Source: a virus. Taken from it: a stretch of DNA of 39,543 nucleotides. Shown here in pieces: positions 28,957-37,313 of this stretch. How positions within the stretch are numbered: the first letter of the stretch is position 1; the number at the start of each line of letters is the position of its first letter. A program made the translations under genes and the position numbers. Where the stretch lies: positions 1 to 39,543 of IMG/VR virus record IMGVR_UViG_3300025582_000002; one strand, 5' to 3'. Under the pieces are notes generated by a model. The model saw only the letters and a list, made by a program, of their open reading frames with translations. It was not told where the DNA came from and searched no databases.

Positions 28957-30099
28957 CTAATATGAATCATCATGGACGGTTACAATTCTGTATTTGTAAA
29001 TATCCTCTTTGTTGAATATTGTTACATATTTATAATCAGTTATACTTGTCACATAATAATTTCCTTGGTCGATAAATGAACTTATGTCTTTTATGAATAG
29101 CATTCCAATCAGCATAATAATAAATGCAAAGCTTGCTATTTTAGTAGTTCTAAACCTTATTCCTTTAATTAGATTTGGTATAAGAATTACTTCTATTATT
29201 GTGAAGTATTCCAATATTCTGGACAAAATTTCAAGGTTAGCGACTGATATAAATAAAACGCTTCCTAAGAAGTACGTATATATTTGCAATTTATCAAACT
29301 CGCTAATATTCCCTTTCTCATTACTTTTATATAATATATATATAAATATGACACTTACGATCCTTAAAGCTATAGCCATTGGGTTAAAACTTGTTATCAC
29401 ATAGGAATTAACCATCCCAAACACACGGCCTAAGGGAACGACTAAATTACCTAATTTCGATAAACATAAAAATACTGAAGACAAAAGTAAAATTATATTC
29501 AGTATTTTATTAGAAAACATTCTTTTATAAGTATATTTAATAATAGGCATTACCACCATTATCAATGCTGAGGAATGAAATAATGATGCTAATGCTATCA
29601 TTATTAAATATTTGATGGTTTTACCATTTTGAAAATATCTGTAAAAAGCTATGAAGAAAATGGCCATAGCGATGCCTTGCCTGAGTGCACTATTAACATA
29701 TATGCTGTAGTATGCTGCGTAGAAAATAAGTAGTGATAGTAAATTGAACTTAGAGTTTTCTTTAATTACTTTTAGATATATGAACATAATTACAAAAGAA
29801 ATAACCATAATGAAAATTGTAAAATTCACGTCAAAACTTTTAAAGAGTCCTACCAATACCCTATATCCTATGTCCATGTGAGATTGATTCTGGATAGACT
29901 CCAGTATAGTATTTGGGCTTAAGTTATAATCCATCATATACCCAAAATAGTCTGTGCCTGATCCAAATCTAAACATACTTAGCAAGGTTAATACGATGCC
30001 AAATATAAGGAACCAAAATGTAGCAACTTTATTACTGAAAAATTGCAAGAAAGTTGCTACCGATATAATTAAAAATAACGTCATATATAACACTACCAT
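28957..30099 (-). CDS. EpsG/Wzy-like polysaccharide polymerase (moron)
   Basis: The start MVVLYMTLFLIISV follows GGAGAGGGGTCCGG; the frame is open 17 codons more. The 380-residue protein has about ten membrane helices and the EpsG-family pattern (MFRFGSGTDYFGYM near residue 45, GYRVLVGLFK, NSALRQGIAMAIFFIAFYR, LASLFHSSALIMV). EpsG and Wzy proteins join repeat units of exopolysaccharide or O-antigen at the outer face of the membrane. The gene is visibly richer in A+T than its neighbours and has its own promoter and terminators within a late tail operon: a classic moron. It could change the host surface polymer in lysogens. Confidence 0.87.
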   Translation of the reverse strand: MVVLYMTLFLIISVATFLQFFSNKVATFWFLIFGIVLTLLSMFRFGSGTDYFGYMMDYNLSPNTILESIQNQSHMDIGYRVLVGLFKSFDVNFTIFIMVISFVIMFIYLKVIKENSKFNLLSLLIFYAAYYSIYVNSALRQGIAMAIFFIAFYRYFQNGKTIKYLIMIALASLFHSSALIMVVMPIIKYTYKRMFSNKILNIILLLSSVFLCLSKLGNLVVPLGRVFGMVNSYVITSFNPMAIALRIVSVIFIYILYKSNEKGNISEFDKLQIYTYFLGSVLFISVANLEILSRILEYFTIIEVILIPNLIKGIRFRTTKIASFAFIIMLIGMLFIKDISSFIDQGNYYVTSITDYKYVTIFNKEDIYKYRIVTVHDDSY

Positions 30100-30130
30100 C
30101 CGGACCCCTCTCCGATATATTACGGGAATA

Positions 30131-30136
30131 ATTATA
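30131..30136 (-). promoter_or_regulatory. Extended -10 promoter for the EpsG-like gene
   Basis: On the minus strand TATGATATAAT: a perfect TATAAT with the extended TG dinucleotide one base upstream; the -35 is weak (CTGAAG-like, about 30154-30159). It lies about 30 bp before the chosen start and behind a terminator, so the gene can be read independently of the late operon. Confidence 0.65.
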
Positions 30137-30213
30137 TCATAAGTTTTCATCTCCTTCAGTCTTATTTCTTACTCAATCACTACAAACAATTTTATTGAAA
30201 GAAATTAAAAGAC

Positions 30214-30229
30214 CTACTATTTATAGTAG
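30214..30229 (-). terminator. Terminator after the tailspike region
   Basis: CTACTAT (30214-30220) and ATAGTAG (30223-30229) form a tight 7-bp hairpin, followed on the minus strand by GTCTTTTAATTT. It separates the tailspike from the EpsG-like unit. Confidence 0.6.
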
Positions 30230-30246
30230 AAGACGTTGCTAATGCA

Positions 30247-30435
30247 TTAAGATTTATTAGATAATATTTTAATAGGTCTGGTTCCTACCACAGCTGATGA
30301 GGCAGTTATATTAATCAATCTAACCGATATTGCATCAGTACCAGTGGCATAGGCAAATGGTATAACTCCTGCAACAATGCCGCTAGTAAAATTAACTGTA
30401 ACAATGTCTGAACTCAGTACTACTACTACTACGCA
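30247..30435 (-). pseudogene. In-frame extension after the tailspike amber stop (62 codons)
   Basis: Directly after the TAG stop of the tailspike (30436-30438) the same frame continues for 62 codons (CVVVVVLSSDIVTVNFTSG...) to a TAA. It codes a beta-rich, fibre-like peptide with no start of its own, beginning with a (GTA)5 microsatellite. It is either a former C-terminal domain cut off by a stop, or is made by amber read-through. Confidence 0.6.
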
Positions 30436-32226
30436 CTAAAGAGTATTTAGGAGTATTGTTGGATTTACGGCACTAGAAAACTTGTAACATTTAATTTCAT
30501 CAATCCAAACCGAATACGGTGCAGGAAGAGAAGGAAACTGAAAATAAGGGTAATAATTACCATCGACAGTAACGACCGCGGTAACTATTGCATACTCTTT
30601 CCAGTTTGTATCTAGCGTTACTTTTCGCGGATTACCTATCGCCATTGCACCCGTCGCAAGCATATTTATGTCTATTGGATTGTCCGATTTCAATTTAACT
30701 ATCACCAGCATTATATCCCCAACAACCAAAGGGGTGCTAGATGGCGATATGGCTCCATCTACAGCTGTATTAGCAAGTACGTCACACCTATAACTTTGAC
30801 CTCCTTTCACAAAGGTTGTTGTATCAATAACACCTCCTAATCCGCTTTGAGTTTCCCCTATTGCAAAAATCTTGTTTATAGTGGGAACTTGTTTTGTCCA
30901 AGATAAGTCAAAGTCATGAGATTGATCATCTTTTGAAAATGATGCTTGAACTAGAGTACCCGGCCAAAGCACTACGTCCTTAATTCTTAGGTATCCACCA
31001 TTTATGGTAAATGTTCCTGGTTGTGCTTCGATGTTTTGCAACTTAATGACAGTGTCGCTAGTATCGGCGGAAATAAAATCTGATACGGGGAACGTTGTTA
31101 ATCCAAGCACACTGTTTAGTATGCTAAAATATTGACAATTCGTTAGATTAAACACGTTTTTATGTTTTTGTGCTGCGTCAGAAAGCGCCATTTGCCCATT
31201 CTCGATCACAATTCCCCTAACGTTATTAAATTCGAACAGGTCTGTATTATAATCAGGGGCTAATAATTTTTCAAACCAAGGAGAATCGAATCTAACTAGC
31301 TTAGCATTTCGCACCCTCAGCACTTTATTAGCAAATACCCCTTCGATTGTGAGGAGTCTAAAATTAATCTGAGATACAGAACTTATGTCAATTAACGGTG
31401 ACAAAGTTACGCCTATACCCCCTTGAACCTCTACAATGTTGAACGACAAGACATTGTTACGTGAAACCGCAACATTAGGTGTTGTTTTAAACCCACAAGA
31501 AATAAAAAATACATTTTCGAAACTACCCCACAAGACATTATCCATCTCTAAGGCATAAACATTTAGGCAGTTAAAGGTAACTCTTTTAATTCCGAATCCA
31601 AAACTATTGCCAATGTATAGTGCGGGATTTCCCGTGAATGTTCCATTTTCTATTAAAAGATTTTTCCTATTAAGTCCTGTGAAATTAAATAGATAACCTG
31701 CACCAACATAATTTATAGTCGATCCGTTTAGATCAATCTGAAAAGATTTTGATAAATTTATAGGTTCGATAAAGTTATAGACCTTGTTGGGTTGTAGCAT
31801 GATCTTACTATTTTGAGGCAACGCTCCTAGCCTAACTGACAAGTTTGTTAAATCACCGGAATCTAATACATACGCAGTTTCAGCCTTATACGACACAAGG
31901 TCTTGCTCCGATGACTCAAGTCTAGCATCAAGTGTAGCAAACGTTTCGCTCTTTACTGCCGAAACTCTAGCAAGGGCAACCTCTGGATCTACGCTTGCAT
32001 TTACAACGATTGTGTCAATCTCGGTTTTTGCTTGGTCTAATGCCGCCTTAACATCAGCCATGCTTGTAAAACTGCCGGAATATGTTATATCCTGTGCGGC
32101 GTGCTTATCCGCAGTTCCTGCCACATGGTTTATAACCTGCGTATTTATCGCAATGATATTAGCCTTCCACTTTGGCCATGCGTCCCGCAATTTTGTAATT
32201 CCGAGATAGTCTTGTAGTGTAGCCAT
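30436..32226 (-). CDS. Tailspike / receptor-binding protein with pectate-lyase-like beta-helix
   Basis: A 596-residue virion protein. The N-terminus (MATLQDYLGITKLRDAWPKW...HVAGTADKHAAQDITYSG) is a common attachment segment of Bacillota phage tail proteins. Residues about 130-430 show beta-helix rungs (repeated I.NG.F.G, F..L.I..V patterns) as in pectate-lyase-like tailspikes. The last 150 residues form a beta-sandwich similar to carbohydrate-binding modules (FAIGETQSGLGGVID...WIDEIKCYKF). It probably binds or cuts a surface polysaccharide. No catalytic residues can be named. Followed by an in-frame extension and the EpsG-like gene. Confidence 0.88.
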   Translation of the reverse strand: MATLQDYLGITKLRDAWPKWKANIIAINTQVINHVAGTADKHAAQDITYSGSFTSMADVKAALDQAKTEIDTIVVNASVDPEVALARVSAVKSETFATLDARLESSEQDLVSYKAETAYVLDSGDLTNLSVRLGALPQNSKIMLQPNKVYNFIEPINLSKSFQIDLNGSTINYVGAGYLFNFTGLNRKNLLIENGTFTGNPALYIGNSFGFGIKRVTFNCLNVYALEMDNVLWGSFENVFFISCGFKTTPNVAVSRNNVLSFNIVEVQGGIGVTLSPLIDISSVSQINFRLLTIEGVFANKVLRVRNAKLVRFDSPWFEKLLAPDYNTDLFEFNNVRGIVIENGQMALSDAAQKHKNVFNLTNCQYFSILNSVLGLTTFPVSDFISADTSDTVIKLQNIEAQPGTFTINGGYLRIKDVVLWPGTLVQASFSKDDQSHDFDLSWTKQVPTINKIFAIGETQSGLGGVIDTTTFVKGGQSYRCDVLANTAVDGAISPSSTPLVVGDIMLVIVKLKSDNPIDINMLATGAMAIGNPRKVTLDTNWKEYAIVTAVVTVDGNYYPYFQFPSLPAPYSVWIDEIKCYKFSSAVNPTILLNTL

Positions 32227-32238
32227 GTTTTTAGCCTC

Positions 32239-32856
32239 CTAAATAAATTGACTCCTAAAATCAAACTTAAAGTCGATATTCCCGCCTGTTTTCGATATCG
32301 CAATTCTGTTGTCTCCTGGAATCAGCTTCAGAAAGTCTGCCACATCTCCGGTAACTTTGCTTAATTTATTTGTCGCTCCGTTTTTAACAGTAGCGTTCAC
32401 ATTGTCAATCGTGATTGTTTGAGCGACACAATTCTCGGTATATGTCAGGGTTTTTCCATTCATGGCGATTGTAAAAGTTGAGAATGTGCCAGTTACGATA
32501 ATATTAAATCGTGACCCTTCTTGTGACCCTAGTCCTAGTTCGGCATTGCCGTTATAAGCAAGCGTTATTGATGCATCGTTTATCTCTTTAGTAACAACCA
32601 GTTTAATAACAGTGTTTATATTTTTATCGATGCGCTTATTAAAAACAGGTATCGCCTTTGAGATAGATACCATGCGCTTATTTATTCCGCGGAAAATAGA
32701 CGTTCCAACTTTGGAAATAGAAACTAATTGCTTGCCAGGGTCTTTTTTGATTGAAACATCTAGTTTTGTAGTGCTTGATAACATTTTGCTTGAATCTTTT
32801 AGTATTGAACTTCCAGCGATTATATTAGTTGTCAGTGATTTGTTAGTATTGGCCAT
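32239..32856 (-). CDS. Tail protein carrying a Dit-like C-terminal domain
   Basis: A 205-residue protein. The first 85 residues are low-complexity Ser/Lys/Ile repeats (VSISKVGTSIFRGINKRMVSIS), fibre- or linker-like. The rest (ASITLAYNGNAELGLGSQEG to IPGDNRIAISKTGGNIDFKF) is the usual C-terminal beta-sandwich of siphophage distal tail (Dit) proteins. Since the Dit gene at 33427 has only the N-terminal part, the baseplate hub may be built from two polypeptides. RBS GGCGGTGAG. Confidence 0.75.
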   Translation of the reverse strand: MANTNKSLTTNIIAGSSILKDSSKMLSSTTKLDVSIKKDPGKQLVSISKVGTSIFRGINKRMVSISKAIPVFNKRIDKNINTVIKLVVTKEINDASITLAYNGNAELGLGSQEGSRFNIIVTGTFSTFTIAMNGKTLTYTENCVAQTITIDNVNATVKNGATNKLSKVTGDVADFLKLIPGDNRIAISKTGGNIDFKFDFRSQFI

Positions 32857-32903
32857 TATCTCACCGCCTTAGAGGGCATCTTTCAACGCCCTTTGTATAA
32901 TAA

Positions 32904-33290
32904 TTATCGAGTAAATACATTATTCACGGTGAACGTGATTGAATCACCCACACTCATGTTTATGTCGGAAAACGTACCTCTCATAGACAGGTTCCCGGTT
33001 GTTAGGTGGGAAAACAGCCCAACTTCCCTAATGGTCTTGGCTGCGCCTGCGCATGTAATTTGTCCAACGACTCTATACGTATCATTTGTGACTGTCGTTG
33101 TTTCCTGTGTCACAGTTCCGACTGTTCTAGCCTCTGCCCCTGCCGATTCTAAGGCCGTATTAGTGGCGGCAGCTGCAACGACTGCTAATACGCCCCAAGC
33201 AACCCAATGCGGGGTTATTACACTTATACTTGCAAGTAGATCGGTCACCTTCGCTAGTCCAGTATTGGTCCACACAGCCACGTCTGCCAT
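32904..33290 (-). CDS. Phage tail/baseplate structural protein, 128 residues
   Basis: The pattern SAGAEARTVGTVTQETTTVTNDTYRVVG-type (T-rich strands) followed by GAAKTIREVGLFSHLTTGNLSMRG and the VGDSITFTVN end is common to a family of small phage tail-tip proteins. It lies between the Dit halves, with RBS GAAGGAGG. Role in the virion is inferred from family occurrence. Confidence 0.8.
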   Translation of the reverse strand: MADVAVWTNTGLAKVTDLLASISVITPHWVAWGVLAVVAAAATNTALESAGAEARTVGTVTQETTTVTNDTYRVVGQITCAGAAKTIREVGLFSHLTTGNLSMRGTFSDINMSVGDSITFTVNNVFTR

Positions 33291-33413
33291 TTAATTTTCC
33301 TCCTTCGTTACTTCAATATCTTTACAAATTGTTCCCAAGTCTTCAATGGTGCCGTCTGCACGAGTGATAACCGCAGATATTGTTACCCGCGGCCTTTTTA
33401 CTTCCGCTTCCAT
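33291..33413 (-). CDS. Small tail-region protein, 40 residues
   Basis: The start MEAEVKRPRVTISAVITRAD follows TATAGGAGGGATTGC; the longer open frame overlaps Dit and is not used. The short V.I.AVITRADGTIEDLGTI pattern occurs in small genes before tail fibre genes of related phages. No known function. Confidence 0.7.
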   Translation of the reverse strand: MEAEVKRPRVTISAVITRADGTIEDLGTICKDIEVTKEEN

Positions 33414-33426
33414 TAAGCAATCCCTC

Positions 33427-33915
33427 CTATAACGAAATGGTATAATCGTCCCCTGAATCAAGCCATATATCCAAGTCAAGCGGCACATCATCATCCAGAT
33501 ACACGTCCTCTGCCGACGTCACGACATACAGCGCAAACGGTTGACACTCAAATTGTACAGTGGCTTTACCAATCCTGCGCAAAGATTCAAGCCCTACCGG
33601 ATCGTAAATTTTAGCGAGGTAATATTTATCAGGCTCGTCGTCGAAAGTAAGAGGAAGATATGCCGAACTCGTTAGCCATGCGGCGGCATCACGGAATTCA
33701 AGACGCATATCCTCAATAGATGCGCCAAGATATTGAAGCAGTACAGATATTGCGCGGGTATCAAAGGTATTGCCACCAAAATCATACACACCGTGTTTAC
33801 CAGGAATAACCAACTCTCGTTTACGCAATGCAGGCAGGACGGGGCGGCTTAATGATTGTAATATTAGCTTAAAGTCCGTATAGTTGTGTTTGCCCTTATA
33901 AGTTAAGCCGTTCAC
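33427..33915 (-). CDS. Distal tail protein (Dit), N-terminal domain only
   Basis: A 162-residue protein matching the N-terminal half of siphophage distal tail proteins (YKGKHNYTDFKLILQS, LPALRKRELVIPGKHGVYDFG, DMRLEFRDAAAWL, FECQPFALY). Normal Dit proteins are about 230-300 residues, with a C-terminal sandwich that is absent here. The GTG start overlaps the tape measure stop. See the gene at 32239 for the likely missing half. Confidence 0.85.
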   Translation of the reverse strand: MNGLTYKGKHNYTDFKLILQSLSRPVLPALRKRELVIPGKHGVYDFGGNTFDTRAISVLLQYLGASIEDMRLEFRDAAAWLTSSAYLPLTFDDEPDKYYLAKIYDPVGLESLRRIGKATVQFECQPFALYVVTSAEDVYLDDDVPLDLDIWLDSGDDYTISL

Positions 33916-36719
33916 GCCGTCACCGCCTTCCCTCTAGTCCTTCCCCGTTGGATGTTAAATAGTTGTTGAGAGATTACTTTCCCATCCATGTGGAGATTGA
34001 TTTGAATGGGTTGTGAAGATTCGGCGGGTTGAGTTTGGGTTTGCATGCTGGTGATAACGCTTCTTGCGACTTCCTGAGCGGTTTTCAGTACCATGTCTTG
34101 ACTTATGCCTGTCGCGTTGGGCAGAGCATTGTATCTTACCCCCATTGTCATATCTGCCGAAAGTCCCTGAATAGCATTTGTGACTTTAAACTTATTGGCA
34201 TCGATTCCTTTGGCAAGGTTATCCATAAAATCAGGCATCCACATGTCATCGTGTGCCATTGGACCATCCGTCGGGGTAGAGTGTCCTAGTAAGCCTCTGA
34301 TCTTTTCGGCTATCCTTCTTACCGACTCTAAAAGGGCTTTGGCTTTTGACGTAATGCCATCCACAAAACCTTGTATAAAATCTTTGCCCCACGTAAGGGC
34401 TTCACCTGGGAGTTTTTTTATCCAAGTCACAGCTTTTGTTATGCCGGTAACAATTGTATCTTTGATGCTGGACACCTTACCGGAGATAGCATTTTTCATG
34501 CTCTCGAAGGTTTGCACAGCAGAGGTCTTAATCTCAGTCCATTTAGTACTAAGCCAGGTAGACACGCTCGTAAATATTTCAATTGTTTTTGCCTTGACCT
34601 TGTCCCAATTCGCAGCGATTAATACTGCAATTCCAGCAACGGCGATAGCAACCCACGCGATAGGCCCCATGGCAATGACCCACGCTGCCGCCATTTTAGC
34701 CGCTTGTATTGTGCTTTGAACGCCCATCCAAACCCATTTAGCCACCACTACTGCCGACTGAGCTATCATGACAAGCCCTGCTGCTATGGCACCTGCACTG
34801 GTTACGACCCATGAGGCTACTACCTTTAGGGCATGTATTCCACTCTGTACACCCATCCATAACCACTTAGCTACTACTATGGCGGCTTGTGCAACATGCA
34901 CTATGACACTTGCTACCGCTCCGGATGCTGTAGCTACCCATGATCCGACAACTACTAAGGCATGAAATGTACTCTTTATACCCATCAAAAGCCAATCAGC
35001 TATAACCTTTGCCGATGCTATCCCGTTAATAATCGCTGTTTTCGTAGCTGAGATTGCTGTAACTAACCACGCGTTTACGATAACCGCTGCAACTGCGGCC
35101 GCAATCGGAGTTACGATAGCTTTGTATTTCACGAACCAGTCGATAATCCCACCTATTGCCGTTGCTGCTTCCTTGATAGCGGTACCGATTGAAGAAAATG
35201 CAAACTTAATCTCATTTTGGATGGCCGGCATATTAGTTTTTATATTTGTTGCAAACTCGTTCATTTTCGGGAGAACTTGCTCGCCAAGTGGAAGAACTAT
35301 GCCTGTTAACAGCTGGCGTTTAATCCCTTCTACACTCTCGCCGAAAGTGTTATATTTTACTTCGTTAATCTTTTTTAGAGAGTCTGTCGTAGAGTCTACA
35401 GCACCTTTTGTATTCGTGGATGCAAGAACACCTTTGGCACCGGAATCTTCCCATTGTGTTCCATACAATTCTACGCCTATGCGGTTTCGTTCTGTTTCAT
35501 CTTTAGTCTCTGCAAGTTTCTTATTGACTAATTCAAAGGCCGCCTTGCCCTCTGCTCCCCCTTTATTAAACGCCTTGCCAATTTTATCAACATCTAAACC
35601 TAATGACTTAAATGCATCCTGTGTGGTCTTAGATCCGTCTTTTGTTCTGATAGAAAATTCTTTGAATGAATCGGCAACTTTGTCTGTGTTTTGCACTCCT
35701 GCTTTGGCTCCGTTGCTGAACATATTGAACATTTCCTCAGCGCTAAAACCAGCCTCTTTATAAAGTCCGGAATATTCATTAATGGAATCAAGCATGTCGC
35801 CGTTTTTATTTAGTCCGTTTTGTGCTCCCTGAGCTAATAGGTTATAGGCTTGCTCGGAAGTCATGCCGAACTTAGTCATTAACATATCCGTGGATACTAC
35901 CGATTCCTGTACGTCCATCTGGAAGGTATCTCTTAATAATAGGGCATTTTCCGTTGCCTTCTTTAATGCATCCCCGGTTAATCCAGTTGCCTGAGAAACT
36001 GTGGTTAGTGCTGCCCCAATATCCTCAAAGTCTTCGCCAAAATTATCGTTATAGATTGCAAGCATGGTCTGACGCATTTCACCCATGCCAACGTCTGACG
36101 TTCCAGTGGCCGATTGTAACCCATTCAAGGACTTAGTTAGATCATCGGCCATCTTAACCCCTGCAACGGTAGCCCCAACAAATGCCGCGCCGATTGCTAG
36201 GATTCCGGCTACAAGAGCTTTACCCATCCCCTTAACCGTTTCTCCAAATTCCCCCATATCCCTAGCGTTTTCATTAATGGTTTGGTTATTGTCTTCTAAC
36301 GCTCTATTCATGTTATTTAATCCAGTAGTAGCGCCATTGAGTTGAGTTTGTAATCCCATTACAGCGGTATTCTGCCTGTCGTATGCCCTTTGAGCTTGTG
36401 CAACTTCTGCCGAATCGGCTGCAAACGCCGCCTTTGTCGCGTCAAGACTCGTTCTTAGCGTGGTAAGTTTGGTGTTTTGGTTGTCGTATTGAGTAGTTAA
36501 GAGTGCGATTTTGCTTTTCTGTGTATCCATTTGCTTGCCGAGGACTTCATTTTGAGCGGTGAGGGCTTGAGTTGATTTATCGTTACGGTCGAACTGGCTC
36601 AGGGATACTTTCATTTCTGAGGTGAGTAGCTTAAATTCATTGTTGATTCCTGCCATTGCCGCTTTAAATTCTTTTTCACCTGTAACTTGTAGCCGTGGCC
36701 CTATCGAAGTTTCAGCCAT
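33912..36719 (-). CDS. Tape measure protein
   Basis: A 935-residue tail-length protein. The N-terminal 150 residues are coiled coil; residues about 200-450 match the PhageMin_Tail/TP901 domain (TTVSQATGLTGDALKKATE, LLAQGAQNGLNKNGDML, GVELYGTQWEDSG). A hydrophobic region (about 560-720) has three related 43-residue repeats (VVAKWLWMGVQSGIHALKVV...SWVVTSAG). The C-terminal part carries LPGEALTWGKDFIQGFVDGI and GHSTPTDGPMAHDDMWMPDF, usual in this family. It fixes tail length and would help DNA entry. RBS GGAAAGGAGGAAG. Confidence 0.96.
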   Translation of the reverse strand: MAETSIGPRLQVTGEKEFKAAMAGINNEFKLLTSEMKVSLSQFDRNDKSTQALTAQNEVLGKQMDTQKSKIALLTTQYDNQNTKLTTLRTSLDATKAAFAADSAEVAQAQRAYDRQNTAVMGLQTQLNGATTGLNNMNRALEDNNQTINENARDMGEFGETVKGMGKALVAGILAIGAAFVGATVAGVKMADDLTKSLNGLQSATGTSDVGMGEMRQTMLAIYNDNFGEDFEDIGAALTTVSQATGLTGDALKKATENALLLRDTFQMDVQESVVSTDMLMTKFGMTSEQAYNLLAQGAQNGLNKNGDMLDSINEYSGLYKEAGFSAEEMFNMFSNGAKAGVQNTDKVADSFKEFSIRTKDGSKTTQDAFKSLGLDVDKIGKAFNKGGAEGKAAFELVNKKLAETKDETERNRIGVELYGTQWEDSGAKGVLASTNTKGAVDSTTDSLKKINEVKYNTFGESVEGIKRQLLTGIVLPLGEQVLPKMNEFATNIKTNMPAIQNEIKFAFSSIGTAIKEAATAIGGIIDWFVKYKAIVTPIAAAVAAVIVNAWLVTAISATKTAIINGIASAKVIADWLLMGIKSTFHALVVVGSWVATASGAVASVIVHVAQAAIVVAKWLWMGVQSGIHALKVVASWVVTSAGAIAAGLVMIAQSAVVVAKWVWMGVQSTIQAAKMAAAWVIAMGPIAWVAIAVAGIAVLIAANWDKVKAKTIEIFTSVSTWLSTKWTEIKTSAVQTFESMKNAISGKVSSIKDTIVTGITKAVTWIKKLPGEALTWGKDFIQGFVDGITSKAKALLESVRRIAEKIRGLLGHSTPTDGPMAHDDMWMPDFMDNLAKGIDANKFKVTNAIQGLSADMTMGVRYNALPNATGISQDMVLKTAQEVARSVITSMQTQTQPAESSQPIQINLHMDGKVISQQLFNIQRGRTRGKAVTA

Positions 36720-36736
36720 TGTCTTCCTCCTTTCCT

Positions 36737-36949
36737 CTAAAGACCCGCATCATCGAGCGCATTTGATTGTTCTACGAGCCCCTTGTTAGCGTCATAAATT
36801 AAAAGGTCCAGATAATAATATATGTCCATTTCATCAACATCGTTGAGCGTCCATCCCTTATCTTTCGTTAGACCTATGTACATCTCTTTAATCCAGTCAG
36901 AGAGAGATATGCTAGGTCCTGAATTACTTGTTTTTGGGAAATTTCTCAA
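36737..36949 (-). CDS. Tail assembly chaperone T part, probably made by frameshift
   Basis: The frame (LRNFPKTSNSG..., ending NALDDAGL) opens at a TTG without a ribosome site and overlaps the end of the G gene by 26 bp. It contains SLSDWIKEMYIGLTKDKGWTLNDVDEMDIYYYLDLL, typical of the gpT-like part of tail assembly chaperones. It is in the +1 frame relative to G. Both frames code F-P at the overlap (TTT CCC against TTC CCA), so +1 slippage there, or -2 slippage at AAAAAC, would make a G-T fusion. Confidence 0.75.
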   Translation of the reverse strand: MRNFPKTSNSGPSISLSDWIKEMYIGLTKDKGWTLNDVDEMDIYYYLDLLIYDANKGLVEQSNALDDAGL

Positions 36950-37253
36950 TTCTTTTTGTCACACCACTTATTACGCCTTCCATAGTTTCTCTTAACGTCG
37001 GCAATAGTTGATCAGATTCAAGGCCATCATATAGCTGATCGCGTGTGAATTTGTCTCCATAAGCCTTACATGTAAAATCCGCTAATTTATGTAAAGACTC
37101 AGTTGTAAACTCTGTAGCAGTTATCTCATCTCTTACCTCAAAAGCAACTACTACAAGCCGTGACTTAATTTTTCCAGTCACAAAAGTTCTCATTTCAGTA
37201 ATTTCTTCACCGTCTACTATCTTGCCAGTTCCAAATTCAAGTTTCAATTCCAT
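36924..37253 (-). CDS. Tail assembly chaperone G
   Basis: A 109-residue protein located between major tail protein and tape measure, where all long-tailed phages carry the G/GT chaperone pair. Sequence MELKLEFGTGKIVDGEEI ... RFTRDQLYDGLESDQL-type resembles Bacillota phage tail chaperones. RBS GGGGAGG. It binds the tape measure during tail assembly. Ends at a site that allows frame slippage into the T frame. Confidence 0.85.
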   Translation of the reverse strand: MELKLEFGTGKIVDGEEITEMRTFVTGKIKSRLVVVAFEVRDEITATEFTTESLHKLADFTCKAYGDKFTRDQLYDGLESDQLLPTLRETMEGVISGVTKRIEKFPKNK

Positions 37254-37313
37254 AATTTATAATTCCTCCCCAAAATTCTTCAAAATAAAAGAGGGCATTT
37301 CAGCCCTCAATAA

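Noticed and set aside
36737-36949. Independent tail gene with its own start
   Set aside because: The first codon is TTG without a ribosome site and the frame overlaps the G gene where slippage is possible, so a frameshift product is more likely.
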